Positions 1 to 7,418 of a DNA stretch of 13,924 nt are shown here, one piece after another; position 1 is the stretch's first letter; each line of letters begins with the position of its first letter. The notes below the pieces were generated by a model. It was not told the origin of the DNA. It searched no databases and saw nothing but the letters and a program-made list of their open reading frames with translations. The position numbers were made by a program, and so were the translations under genes. Where the stretch lies: assembly GCA_023411775.1 (NCBI GenBank), contig JAEYOL010000099.1, positions 1 to 13,924 on the forward strand, read 5' to 3'. The stretch comes from Bacteroidota bacterium (GTDB taxonomy: Bacteria > Bacteroidota > Bacteroidia > Chitinophagales > Chitinophagaceae).

Positions 1-1456
1 GTTCAAAACCATGATCATCCTGGCGATCGTAGTTGGTATAAGTAAAGCTGGCGTCGTATGTGATAACATCTTTGATCTTTCTCTTAAAATAAACCGCTCT
101 CAGTTCAAACTTATTTTTGAATGCCGAACCCTGTATGCCTGCCTCAAAGGTGTTTGATTTTTCAGGCTTCAGGTTCAGGTTGGCACCGTATTGACCAAAC
201 AGTTCCGAGATAGCCGGGGCTTTGAACGCCGTACCATAGTTTGCAAATACCTTCAGGTTTTCATTGACAAGCCAGGATGGGTTGATTGAATAAGTGAAAT
301 TATCTCCGTATTGTGAATGATCATTATAACGAATCCCCAGTTCCAGGTTAAAACCCTTCAGATCCTTCAGGAATAGTAATGCATATGGACTGCTGATACT
401 GGTAATGGTATCGGCGATAGCAGGAGAGGGGTTTTTCATCATGAACCGGTCGTAGCGGAACCCGGCCAGGCCCTGTATATGATTACCAAAATTGTATTGT
501 CCAAATACCTCGGCGGTTTTTTTGCTGCCATCATAAACCGAGGTGCCGTAGTTGCTGATATAAGTCCGGGCGACTTCATCATAGGAATAGATCCCCGTGA
601 CCGACCCCTTCGCAAAACTGTATTGTACCTGGCTACCCCCACTGAGCAGGCTGGAACGAAATCGATGTTGTGCTGGTGAAAATGCTCCTTCAGAATAAGT
701 ACCCGAGAAATAATTATACCGGAAAAATGGTTTTACATGCAGGCCGGTTGTGATCTTTCCGTCAAAATCCATGCTCACCGCGTTGCTGATCAATCCATTT
801 TTTGGAAATTGATCTGAACCTGACGTATCCTTTGCTTCGGGCACCCCAATAGTATTCTGATGCGCGAACGTAATATTATATGAAGATCCCTCCATGGCAC
901 CGCTAAGGCCGGCATTTGCTTTAAAGGTTTGATAATTGCCTACAGACAGCCCGCCGTAAATATTGGCGGGTTTGCCTTCACCTTTTTTGGTAATGATATT
1001 GATCACTCCCGCTATCGCGTCGGATCCATAAAGTGTGCTTTGCGCTCCTTTTAAAATTTCAATTCTTTCTACCTGTTCTACCGGTAGCATACGCAGGTCA
1101 AATGCACCGCCGATTCCTGTGGGATCACTTATCGGTACGCCATTGATGAGTACAACGGTATAAGAAGTCCTGGTGCCACGTAAGAAAACACTTTTGTCCT
1201 TGCCCGGATTGCTATTGGCGCCATTAACGACCAGGCCCGCCTGTTCGTTGAGTATCTGCGACAGGTCTTTTCCCCCTGCGCGTTCCAGGTCTTTTTTGCT
1301 GATCACTGAAATGACTTTACCGGTTTCGCTGATCTTTTTGGGGAAACGGGTAGCAGTAACGACTACCTCATCCAGGGACTTGGCCAGGGTATCTTCCTGC
1401 GCCTGCAGCTGACTGACGATGTTGATCGCAGCCACAACAAAAAACAACTTCCTCAT
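1..1456 (-). CDS. btuB: BtuB-like TonB-dependent vitamin B12 receptor, C-terminus cut by window edge
   Basis: Outer-membrane receptor that probably imports cobalamin with energy from TonB-ExbBD. The minus frame stays open from an ATG at 1454-1456 to the window edge, giving 485 full codons. Residues 1-20 form a signal peptide ending in LQAQ. A TonB-box-like LDEVVVTATR lies at residues 28-37. The plug domain follows to about residue 160, with the family signatures FLRGTRTSYTVVLINGVPI (about 91-109) and ILKGAQSTLYGSDAIAGVIN (about 134-153). The rest is alternating beta-barrel sequence with the receptor signature FANYGTAFKAPAISELFGQYG-like region near bases 190-255. BtuB-size proteins run to about 600-650 residues, so the last quarter or so is missing. 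The cobalamin riboswitch just upstream on the same strand is the main argument for B12 rather than iron or sugar as substrate. Family assignment is sure; substrate is inferred. Confidence 0.92.
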   Translation of the reverse strand, partial: MRKLFFVVAAINIVSQLQAQEDTLAKSLDEVVVTATRFPKKISETGKVISVISKKDLERAGGKDLSQILNEQAGLVVNGANSNPGKDKSVFLRGTRTSYTVVLINGVPISDPTGIGGAFDLRMLPVEQVERIEILKGAQSTLYGSDAIAGVINIITKKGEGKPANIYGGLSVGNYQTFKANAGLSGAMEGSSYNITFAHQNTIGVPEAKDTSGSDQFPKNGLISNAVSMDFDGKITTGLHVKPFFRYNYFSGTYSEGAFSPAQHRFRSSLLSGGSQVQYSFAKGSVTGIYSYDEVARTYISNYGTSVYDGSKKTAEVFGQYNFGNHIQGLAGFRYDRFMMKNPSPAIADTITSISSPYALLFLKDLKGFNLELGIRYNDHSQYGDNFTYSINPSWLVNENLKVFANYGTAFKAPAISELFGQYGANLNLKPEKSNTFEAGIQGSAFKNKFELRAVYFKRKIKDVITYDASFTYTNYDRQDDHGFE

Positions 1457-1570
1457 AAATAAAAAGTTTTTGCGTGACTGCTTCCGGAAATTAAATAAGA
1501 TAGAAATATAAAAGCTAACGCTAATACATTCCCGCCTTTCACCCGAAAGCATTGAATGATGATGTTAACG
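1457..1570 (-). other. btuB leader between riboswitch aptamer and start codon (probable expression platform)
   Basis: These 114 bases lie between the B12 box and the btuB ATG. I see no stem followed by a T-run on the minus strand, so a rho-independent attenuator is not evident. A weak bulged hairpin (GCTTTC / GAAAGGC around 1531-1550) is the only local structure I noticed. Control by masking of the translation start, or by a structure I cannot fold by eye, is therefore more likely. No recognisable ORF is present. Confidence 0.4.
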
Positions 1571-1762
1571 GCCTGGCAGGTCTTCTGGCTTGAAGCGATG
1601 ATTGAAACCTTCCCAAACGCAAAGCGAATAGTGGCGATTCTTCAACCTGTCTGATCTCCTTTGTCAGGAGGCTTCTTACAGCTACGGGGATAGCACCGGA
1701 TTTTCACCGGTTTCCCTTTTCATCCCGGCATTTAACCCGGGAACCAAACCGGTGGCAAATGT
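1571..1762 (-). ncRNA. Cobalamin (adenosylcobalamin-class) riboswitch upstream of btuB
   Basis: Read on the minus strand, this segment carries the conserved cobalamin aptamer landmarks in order. GGTTCC lies near 1740, then GATGAAAAGGGAA, then the core GGGAAACCGGTGAAAATCCGG, then GC-N4-CCCCGT and CTGTAA (together about 1676-1723). A variable stem region follows, and the B12 box AGCCAGAAGACCTGCC sits at about 1575-1590. These match the Rfam cobalamin family consensus as I know it. In this family, bound cobalamin lowers expression of uptake or synthesis genes. It serves the receptor at 1-1456, about 115 bases downstream; the divergent permease is not downstream of it. The exact outer ends are estimated. 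Confidence 0.95.
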
Positions 1763-1763
1763 A
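1756..1763 (-). promoter_or_regulatory. Bacteroidota-type -7 promoter element for the btuB transcript
   Basis: The minus strand reads TACATTTG here, an exact match to the Bacteroidota -7 consensus TAnnTTTG. Transcription would begin a few bases further on, at the edge of the cobalamin aptamer, which is where a riboswitch leader should start. No good -33 TTG is seen at the usual 18-20 base spacing, so confidence is moderate. Confidence 0.5.
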
Positions 1764-1823
1764 GGAACAAACCAAAGAAGAAAATCGGGAGAAGATTGTT
1801 TTAATTTGCCCAATTAATTTTAA

Positions 1824-1866
1824 GCCTGCGACTCGCAGCTCAAAGCTTACAGCTCGCAGCTTTTTT
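1824..1866. repeat. Short intergenic repeat with a 21-base period, next to the permease start
   Basis: CTCGCAGCT occurs at 1832-1840 and again at 1853-1861, exactly 21 bases apart. CTGCGACTCGCAG (a perfect inverted repeat around one base) lies at its left end, AGCTCAAAGCT (another small palindrome) in the middle, and a run of six T at 1861-1866 at its right end. On the minus strand the 21-base unit translates to the pattern ELRVA, which I associate with spurious proteins from intergenic repeats in Bacteroidota genomes; that link is from memory. It lies in the 5' leader of the permease gene, ending 14 bases before its ATG. Confidence 0.6.
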
Positions 1867-1879
1867 CTATCTTCAACGC

Positions 1880-3265
1880 ATGACAAAAAACAAGCTGGGC
1901 CTCCTCGATCTCACGATGATTGTGATCAGTTTTGTGATCGGGATGGGCATATTCCGTACTCCCGTAAATGTAGCCGCCGCCACACCAACTCCATTTATAT
2001 TTTATCTCTGCTGGATCGCCGGCGGAATTGTTGCCTTATGTGGCGCCTTAACCTATGCAGAAATCGGTTCGAGACTACCGGTCACAGGCGGTTACTATAA
2101 AGTTTTTGCTTACGCTTACCATCCATCTATCGCTTTTGCGATCAATTGTATCATCCTCGTCTCAAACGCAGCTTCAATGGCTGCCGTAGCGCTGGTGGGT
2201 AGCGAGTATATTTCCAGCGTTTTGTTCCCACTTTCCAAAGATGCGGCTTATATGCAGGTGGAAGCCAACGCGGCGTATATTAAAACCGTACAGATCGTGA
2301 TCGCGCTGGTGGCCATCGCTATTTTTTATACGGTCAATCTTTTGGGATTAAGAATGAGTGCGCGTGCACAAACCGTTCTTATGGCAATTAAGATCGGGAT
2401 GATGCTGCTGTTGATTGCTCCCCTGTTTTTCGCCGTCAATGAAACCGCAGCGGTTTCCCCATTGATCGGAAGTGATATGGAACCAGCTTTGCGGGAATAC
2501 ATCAAGGCCTTTGGCATTGGGCTGATCGCCGTTAGTTTTTCATATGGCGGTTACCAGCAGACCATCAACTTCGGTGAAGAAATCGATAAACCCAATAAAA
2601 ATATTCCGCGCGGGATCTTTATCGGCATCTTTGTCATCATTTCCCTGTACATGCTTATCAACCTCGCTTATGTGAAAGTGATCGGTTTCGAAGAACTTAA
2701 AACAAGTGAAAATATCGCGGCGATCATGGCAGCAAAAGTTTTTGGTGCGCAGGCGGAAAAGATTGTTTCGGTATTCATTTTCTTAGGCGTGTTGGCATAT
2801 ATCAATGCCGTACTGCTAAGTAATCCAAGGGTAATGTATGCTATGAGCCAGGACAAGATTCTGCCGCAAAGCTTTACCAAACGAAACAGCAGGGAAGCGC
2901 TAACATTGGCCCTGACCTTGTTTGCAGGCGCTGGTGCGTTGATCGTCTTCTGGGCGCAGGAGTTTGATAAGATCTTAAGCTTTACGATTTTCCTCGATTG
3001 TTTTGGCATGGCATTGTCAGCGGGTAGCATTTTTATCATTCGCAAAAGAACTTCCTACTTAAATGATACAGGTATTTTCAGTATGAAGCTATATCCTTTG
3101 CTACCGATCATATTTATTATCGCCTATTTATTTGTGGCGATAAGCATCGCGCTCGACTATCGCAATAATAATTACGCGGCCCTGATAGGATTAGGTGTAC
3201 TGGCGTTCTTTGTGATCCTGTATTTTTTGGTTAAAAAATTGCGGCCCGACACCGAAAAAGAATGA
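1880..3265 (+). CDS. APC-superfamily amino-acid permease
   Basis: Inner-membrane transporter of 461 residues, the usual length for the APC family, with about 12 hydrophobic segments. The first helix carries GMGIFRTP (residues 21-28), the unwound substrate-binding GxGIF motif of this family. Helix 6 is in the region SFSYGGYQQTINFGEEIDKP (about residues 217-236), which resembles the LAT/basic amino acid-polyamine branch (F-Y-GG, then N..EEI-PxKNIPRGI). The start is the ATG at 1880, since the first helix follows immediately. A weak -7-like element (TTAATTTG) lies at 1801-1808, and the repeat at 1824-1866 would be in the leader. The stop overlaps the start of the PLP enzyme (ATGA), so the two are co-translated. 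The likely substrate is an amino acid used by that enzyme, perhaps a sulfur amino acid; this is inference. Confidence 0.9.
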   Translation: MTKNKLGLLDLTMIVISFVIGMGIFRTPVNVAAATPTPFIFYLCWIAGGIVALCGALTYAEIGSRLPVTGGYYKVFAYAYHPSIAFAINCIILVSNAASMAAVALVGSEYISSVLFPLSKDAAYMQVEANAAYIKTVQIVIALVAIAIFYTVNLLGLRMSARAQTVLMAIKIGMMLLLIAPLFFAVNETAAVSPLIGSDMEPALREYIKAFGIGLIAVSFSYGGYQQTINFGEEIDKPNKNIPRGIFIGIFVIISLYMLINLAYVKVIGFEELKTSENIAAIMAAKVFGAQAEKIVSVFIFLGVLAYINAVLLSNPRVMYAMSQDKILPQSFTKRNSREALTLALTLFAGAGALIVFWAQEFDKILSFTIFLDCFGMALSAGSIFIIRKRTSYLNDTGIFSMKLYPLLPIIFIIAYLFVAISIALDYRNNNYAALIGLGVLAFFVILYFLVKKLRPDTEKE

Positions 3266-4431
3266 GTATGGAATTTTCTCAAATTATAAATGAACTCGGA
3301 GAATCCAGGGAAGATTATTTCCAGGCCATAGCGCCGCCCATCATCCAGACCAGTAATTTCGCTTTTAAAAAAGTTGCTGACCTGGAGCGGGCGTTTGAAG
3401 ATGAGATGGGCAGTTATCTGTATAGCCGTGGAATCAATCCTACTGTTGACATACTACGCAAAAAGCTGGCGGCACTTGATGGAGCGGAGGATTGTCTTGT
3501 TTTTAATAGCGGCGCAGCAGCGATTTTCGCAGGCGTACTGGCTAATGTCAGTTCCGGTGACCATATCGTTTCTGTAAGTTCACCATATTCCTGGGCGCAA
3601 AAGATGTTTGATGTCATTTTGCCACGATTTGGTGTCCGCACGACCTATATCGATGGAACTAAGATCGACAACTGGAAAAATGCCATGCGGCCTGATACAC
3701 GGCTGTTCTACCTGGAATCGCCCAACAGCTGGAGTTTTGAAATGCAGGACATCCGTGCGGTGGCAAAGCTGGCGCGATCGGCTAATATTGTTTCCTTTAT
3801 TGACAATAGTTATTGTACACCCCTGCAGCAAAACGTAATTGAAATGGGTGTGGACCTGGCCATGCAAACGGCCACCAAGTATATCAGCGGGCATAGCGAC
3901 ACCCTGGGCGGGGTACTAAGCGGATCTCGGGATATGATCAAAAAGATATTTGACAGTGAATACCTGAATATCGGCAGCGGTATACAACCTTTCAATGCCT
4001 GGCTGCTGATCCGCGGATTGAGAACACTGCCCATGCGACTTGACCGGATCAACGCGTCCACCAAAATCATGGTAAATTTTTTGAAACAACATTCGAAAGT
4101 GGAATCAGTTATTTTCCCTTTCGATGAATCCTTTCCGCAATACAAACTGGCCAAAGAACAGATGAAAGACGCTGGTGGGCTTCTCACGTTTATTTTAAAA
4201 GCAACGGAACGGGATAGGATCATCCTTTTTTGCGAGTCGCTTCGGCATTTCCTGATGGCGGTGAGTTGGGGCGGACATGAATCCCTGGTGATTCCCAAAT
4301 GCGCAGCCATTGGCGCGGCTCAGTATGATCCATCGCAACCCCTGCACCGTTCGGTGAGAATGTATGTTGGTCTCGAAGACCCCTCGTATCTTGTGGCCGA
4401 CCTGGAACAGGCATTCGCCGCCATGGAATAA
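3262..4431 (+). CDS. Cys/Met-metabolism PLP enzyme, cystathionine beta-lyase (MetC)-like
   Basis: A 389-residue fold-type I PLP enzyme of the trans-sulfuration family. Visible landmarks are YSRGINPT (residues 54-61, phosphate-binding Tyr/Arg), SGAAAIFA (83-90), PYSW (108-111, with Tyr109 where the ring-stacking Tyr sits), LESPNS (151-156), FIDN with Asp181 pairing to the PLP nitrogen, ATKYISGHSD with the Schiff-base Lys206, SWGGHESL (335-342), and the substrate-carboxylate Arg366 before MYVGLED. PYSW, the LESP-S pattern and SWGG-ESL resemble E. coli MetC (AYEP, SWGGYESL) more than MetB or methionine gamma-lyase (YGGT, LGG-ESL). It would split cystathionine or a related thioether to pyruvate, ammonia and a thiol in the cytoplasm. 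The start at 3262 overlaps the permease stop; a second ATG at 3268 is equally placed. The family is sure; the exact substrate is not. Confidence 0.85.
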   Translation: MSMEFSQIINELGESREDYFQAIAPPIIQTSNFAFKKVADLERAFEDEMGSYLYSRGINPTVDILRKKLAALDGAEDCLVFNSGAAAIFAGVLANVSSGDHIVSVSSPYSWAQKMFDVILPRFGVRTTYIDGTKIDNWKNAMRPDTRLFYLESPNSWSFEMQDIRAVAKLARSANIVSFIDNSYCTPLQQNVIEMGVDLAMQTATKYISGHSDTLGGVLSGSRDMIKKIFDSEYLNIGSGIQPFNAWLLIRGLRTLPMRLDRINASTKIMVNFLKQHSKVESVIFPFDESFPQYKLAKEQMKDAGGLLTFILKATERDRIILFCESLRHFLMAVSWGGHESLVIPKCAAIGAAQYDPSQPLHRSVRMYVGLEDPSYLVADLEQAFAAME

Positions 4432-4459
4432 AAATTTATCCTGTTTAACAAAAAGAGCA

Positions 4460-4488
4460 TTGATACGAGTTCAATTAAATTATTTTTG
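4460..4488 (+). promoter_or_regulatory. Bacteroidota-type promoter for the efflux operon
   Basis: TTG at 4460-4462, an 18-base spacer, and TATTTTTG at 4481-4488 match the Bacteroidota -33 TTG / -7 TAnnTTTG pattern. The -7 box ends only 4 bases before the ATG at 4493, so the predicted transcript would start at or almost at the start codon, with little or no leader. Confidence 0.6.
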
Positions 4489-4492
4489 CGCA

Positions 4493-5941
4493 ATGATCAA
4501 ATTTCCTATAAAACTGGGTGCATGCCTGTTCTCATTTCTTCTGACGAGCCTGTTCGCTAAGGCGCAGGAACCGGCGAAATGGGATCTTCGCAAATGTGTT
4601 GAATATGCGCTTGAACACAATATATCCGTCCGCCAGGCAGATGTGCAGGCCAGGATCTTCGCCCTGACTTATGAACAAAGCAAATTATCGCAATACCCCT
4701 CGATTTTCTTACAAAATAGTTCTGGTTACCAGTTTGGGCGATCCATCGACCCCTCTACCAACGAATTTACCAACGAGCGGATCTTGTTTGCCAATCATGC
4801 TTTGAATGTAAACCTGGACCTGTTCAACTGGTTCAGTAAGAAAAACACGATCGCTGCCAACCGTCTACAGGCAGAGGCTTATACGGAAGGCGTTGAAAAG
4901 GCAAAAAATGATATTGCTCTGAATGTGGCCAATGCCTTTTTACAAATTGTCTTAAACGCGGAGCAAATTAAGATCAGCGATGTGCAGGTGAAACAAAGCA
5001 TGGAGCAGGTGGATATCATCAGGAAGCAGGTAGCGGCGGGGGCATTGCCGGAACTGAACCTGGCTGAAATGGAAACCCAACTGGCAACAGATAGTGCTAA
5101 CCTCATCACCGCCAACTCAAACTACATTCTTTCTGTATTGCAATTAAAAGCCCTGCTGAATATTGACGCTGATGCGGCGTTTGATGTGGCGATACCACCA
5201 GTTGAACTGATACCTGTCGAGCCACTGGCCGAACTGGATCCCGCTGTGGTGTACCAGCTCGCAACTACCAATATGCCCCAGCAAAAAATAAATGACCTGA
5301 ACCTGCAGGCGGCCATAAAAAATGTAGCTGCGGCAAAGGGTGGCATGTTTCCCTCGCTTTCACTTTTTGGCGGACTGGACTCAAGATATTCCAATGCCCA
5401 GAAATTATTCCCGCGAAATTTTATCAATAGTGTTGTGCCCATTGGTTTTGTGGACGTGAATGGCACCAACTATATCGTCAATACCCAAACGGAAGTACCG
5501 ACAGCGTTTACAAAGAATACATATTTCCGACAGCTGAACAACAACTTCAGCCAGGGAGTCGGGCTAAGCCTGAATATCCCGATATTTAATGGCGGCGCAG
5601 CTCGAACCAACTGGAAAAAAGCAAAGCTTAACGTGATCAGCGTAGAACTTCAAAAGGAGTTTGATTCAAAAACCCTGAAGCAGGATATTTACCAGGCACA
5701 TGCGAATGCTGTTGCCGCTATGCAAAAATTCAACGCGCAAAGTAAGTCTGTTGAGACGGCACAAAAAGCCTATGATTTCGCGAAAAAAAGATTTGACGTG
5801 GGTTTATTAAATACGATCGACCTGATAACAAACCAGAATAATTTATTCCGGGCAAAGATCAATATGGTTTCGGCCCAGGCCGACTATGTATTTAAAATGA
5901 AATTACTGGAGTTTTATAAAGGGCAGGGACTGAAACTGTAG
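4493..5941 (+). CDS. TolC-family outer-membrane efflux channel
   Basis: A 482-residue outer-membrane factor that forms the exit duct of a tripartite exporter. The start at 4493 is chosen because it gives a clean signal peptide (basic MIKFPIK, then a hydrophobic core, ending AKAQ near residue 25) and follows a good promoter. The frame is open further upstream to 4364, but that stretch lies inside the preceding gene. The two internally repeated TolC halves are visible. The first runs from WDLRKCVEYALEHNISVRQA (about 29-48) through the coiled-coil region with NAFLQIVLNAEQ. The second starts near DLNLQAAIKNVAAAKGGMFPSLSLF and ends with FNAQSKSVETAQKAYDFAKKRFDVGLL. SGYQFGRSIDPSTN is a loop often seen in Bacteroidota members. 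It is followed 92 bases later by the adaptor, probably in one operon. Substrate is unknown. Confidence 0.93.
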   Translation: MIKFPIKLGACLFSFLLTSLFAKAQEPAKWDLRKCVEYALEHNISVRQADVQARIFALTYEQSKLSQYPSIFLQNSSGYQFGRSIDPSTNEFTNERILFANHALNVNLDLFNWFSKKNTIAANRLQAEAYTEGVEKAKNDIALNVANAFLQIVLNAEQIKISDVQVKQSMEQVDIIRKQVAAGALPELNLAEMETQLATDSANLITANSNYILSVLQLKALLNIDADAAFDVAIPPVELIPVEPLAELDPAVVYQLATTNMPQQKINDLNLQAAIKNVAAAKGGMFPSLSLFGGLDSRYSNAQKLFPRNFINSVVPIGFVDVNGTNYIVNTQTEVPTAFTKNTYFRQLNNNFSQGVGLSLNIPIFNGGAARTNWKKAKLNVISVELQKEFDSKTLKQDIYQAHANAVAAMQKFNAQSKSVETAQKAYDFAKKRFDVGLLNTIDLITNQNNLFRAKINMVSAQADYVFKMKLLEFYKGQGLKL

Positions 5942-6033
5942 AGCGCGGTCAAAAATATTTCTTTAACCTTCCAGCTATCGAACTAGAAAATCATAGCAGG
6001 AAACTAATTATCCGCTTTAACGGATCTACACGT

Positions 6034-7398
6034 ATGAACAAAACTTTAAAATGGGTACTGATCATTGCAGGCGTATTAGTGGTTGTATTGATTGTAGCTA
6101 AACTGCTGGGAGGAAATGACGGCAAAGGCGAAAAGGTGGCGGTGGAGAAAGTTAGCAAACGCACTATTGTGGAATCGGTAACAGCCAGCGGAAACATCTA
6201 CCCCGAAGTGGAAGTTAAGATCAGCCCGGATATATCCGGTGAGATCACCGAACTGAATGTACAGGAAGGCGACAGTGTGAGAAAAGGAGACGTCCTCGCC
6301 CGGATCTTTTCAGATATCTATGCTTTACAAAGAGATGAAGCCGCATCGCAGGTAGGACAGACTCAGGCTTCAGTAGAAAATAGCAAAGCTGCACTTGAAG
6401 CAACAAAAGCGACACTCGACCAGGCCAAACAGGCTTACGACCGCAACAAAATGCTGTTTGATCAGAAAGTCATTTCACAGGCAGAATTTGAGCAATTTGA
6501 AACAAACTACCGCTCCGCCCAGGCCAACTATAATGCAGCCCTGCAAAGTATCAGGGGATTGCAGGCTAATGTGGTTGCGGCTCAAACGGGACTTACACGT
6601 GCTAACAAAGATCTTGGTCGCGCCACCCTGGTAGCACCGATGGACGGCGTGATCTCTTCCCTCAAAGTAAAGAAAGGAGAAAGAGTAGCCGGTAATAGTT
6701 TTAATGTGGGTACGGAGATGATGACGGTAGCAGACATGAGCGTAATGGAAGTAAGAGTGGATGTAGGTGAGAATGATATCGTAAAAGTGAATATCGGTGA
6801 CTCAGCAGATATTGAACTTGATGCATATAATAACCGGAAGTTTAAAGGTGTCGTAACGCAAATCGCCAGCAGCACCAATGCCACGGCTACCACGGCTGCC
6901 ACAAATGATGTAACCAATTATGAAGTAAGGATCCGCCTCGATCGCGATTCTTACAAAGACCTGATTGATCCTTCCCGGCCAAAAAAATTTCCTTTCCGTC
7001 CCGGTATGAATGCCAACGCGGATATAAAGACACGCCGCAAGGATAATGTGCTGGCTGCGCCGATCACCGCGGTGAATGCCAGGGTAAGAGGAAGCGACAA
7101 GAGCCTTTCGGATAAAAAACAGGAATCGGCTATGGGCAACGACGAGGAAAGCCAATCGAATGCGGTGACTATGTCCGATGAACTCGAAGAAGTGGTATTT
7201 GTACTTCAGAAAGATGGCACCGTTAAAAAGGCAGTTGTAAAATCCGGCATACAGGATATTAACTATATCGAGATCGTCAGCGGACTTAGTGGTGGGGAGG
7301 AAGTTGTGATCGGACCTTACAATGCTGTGAGTAAAACATTGAAAGACGGGTCAAAGGTTAATGTAGTGCCGAAGGAAAAGTTGTTCGAAAAGAAATAA
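6034..7398 (+). CDS. HlyD/MacA-type periplasmic adaptor subunit of an efflux pump
   Basis: A 454-residue membrane-fusion protein that links an inner-membrane pump to the TolC channel encoded just upstream. Residues 7-25 form a single N-terminal membrane anchor. A biotinyl-lipoyl half-motif follows (SGEITELNVQEGDSVRKGDV, 68-87). A long alpha-helical hairpin at about 95-195, rich in Ala, Gln and Asn, is the part that docks to TolC. The second lipoyl half is LVAPMDGVISSLKVKKGERV (199-218), then beta-barrel and membrane-proximal domains (about 235-350 and 385-447). A hydrophilic Ser/Lys/Asp/Glu-rich insert at about 351-385 looks disordered. A 5-bp hairpin (6010-6014 with 6021-6025) lies 8 bases before the ATG. 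The MacB-type ABC permease or RND pump that usually follows is missing; a repeat and gpsA come next. Confidence 0.92.
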   Translation: MNKTLKWVLIIAGVLVVVLIVAKLLGGNDGKGEKVAVEKVSKRTIVESVTASGNIYPEVEVKISPDISGEITELNVQEGDSVRKGDVLARIFSDIYALQRDEAASQVGQTQASVENSKAALEATKATLDQAKQAYDRNKMLFDQKVISQAEFEQFETNYRSAQANYNAALQSIRGLQANVVAAQTGLTRANKDLGRATLVAPMDGVISSLKVKKGERVAGNSFNVGTEMMTVADMSVMEVRVDVGENDIVKVNIGDSADIELDAYNNRKFKGVVTQIASSTNATATTAATNDVTNYEVRIRLDRDSYKDLIDPSRPKKFPFRPGMNANADIKTRRKDNVLAAPITAVNARVRGSDKSLSDKKQESAMGNDEESQSNAVTMSDELEEVVFVLQKDGTVKKAVVKSGIQDINYIEIVSGLSGGEEVVIGPYNAVSKTLKDGSKVNVVPKEKLFEKK

Positions 7399-7418
7399 CA
7401 GGTTGCCCGGGGTGAATC

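Noticed and set aside
1704..1886. Minus-strand 60-residue ORF with ELRVAG pattern
   Set aside because: It reads through the 21-base repeat and the 5' part of the riboswitch; the pattern matches spurious repeat-derived ORFs.
3810..4310. Minus-strand 166-codon open frame
   Set aside because: Antisense of the strongly supported PLP enzyme, no family motifs, Ser/Cys/Arg-rich shadow composition.
4364..4492. In-frame upstream extension of the TolC gene (43 extra codons)
   Set aside because: It lies mostly within the end of the PLP enzyme gene, has no signal-peptide character and precedes both the promoter and the signal peptide that begins at 4493.
6010..6025. Small hairpin ATCCG-CGGAT before the adaptor start
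   Set aside because: Only 5 bp with a 6-base loop, no T-run, easily expected by chance; mentioned in the adaptor entry only.
6582..7155. Two overlapping minus-strand frames over the adaptor gene
   Set aside because: Shadow frames of the adaptor coding sequence with Val/Ser/Thr-rich composition and no motif.
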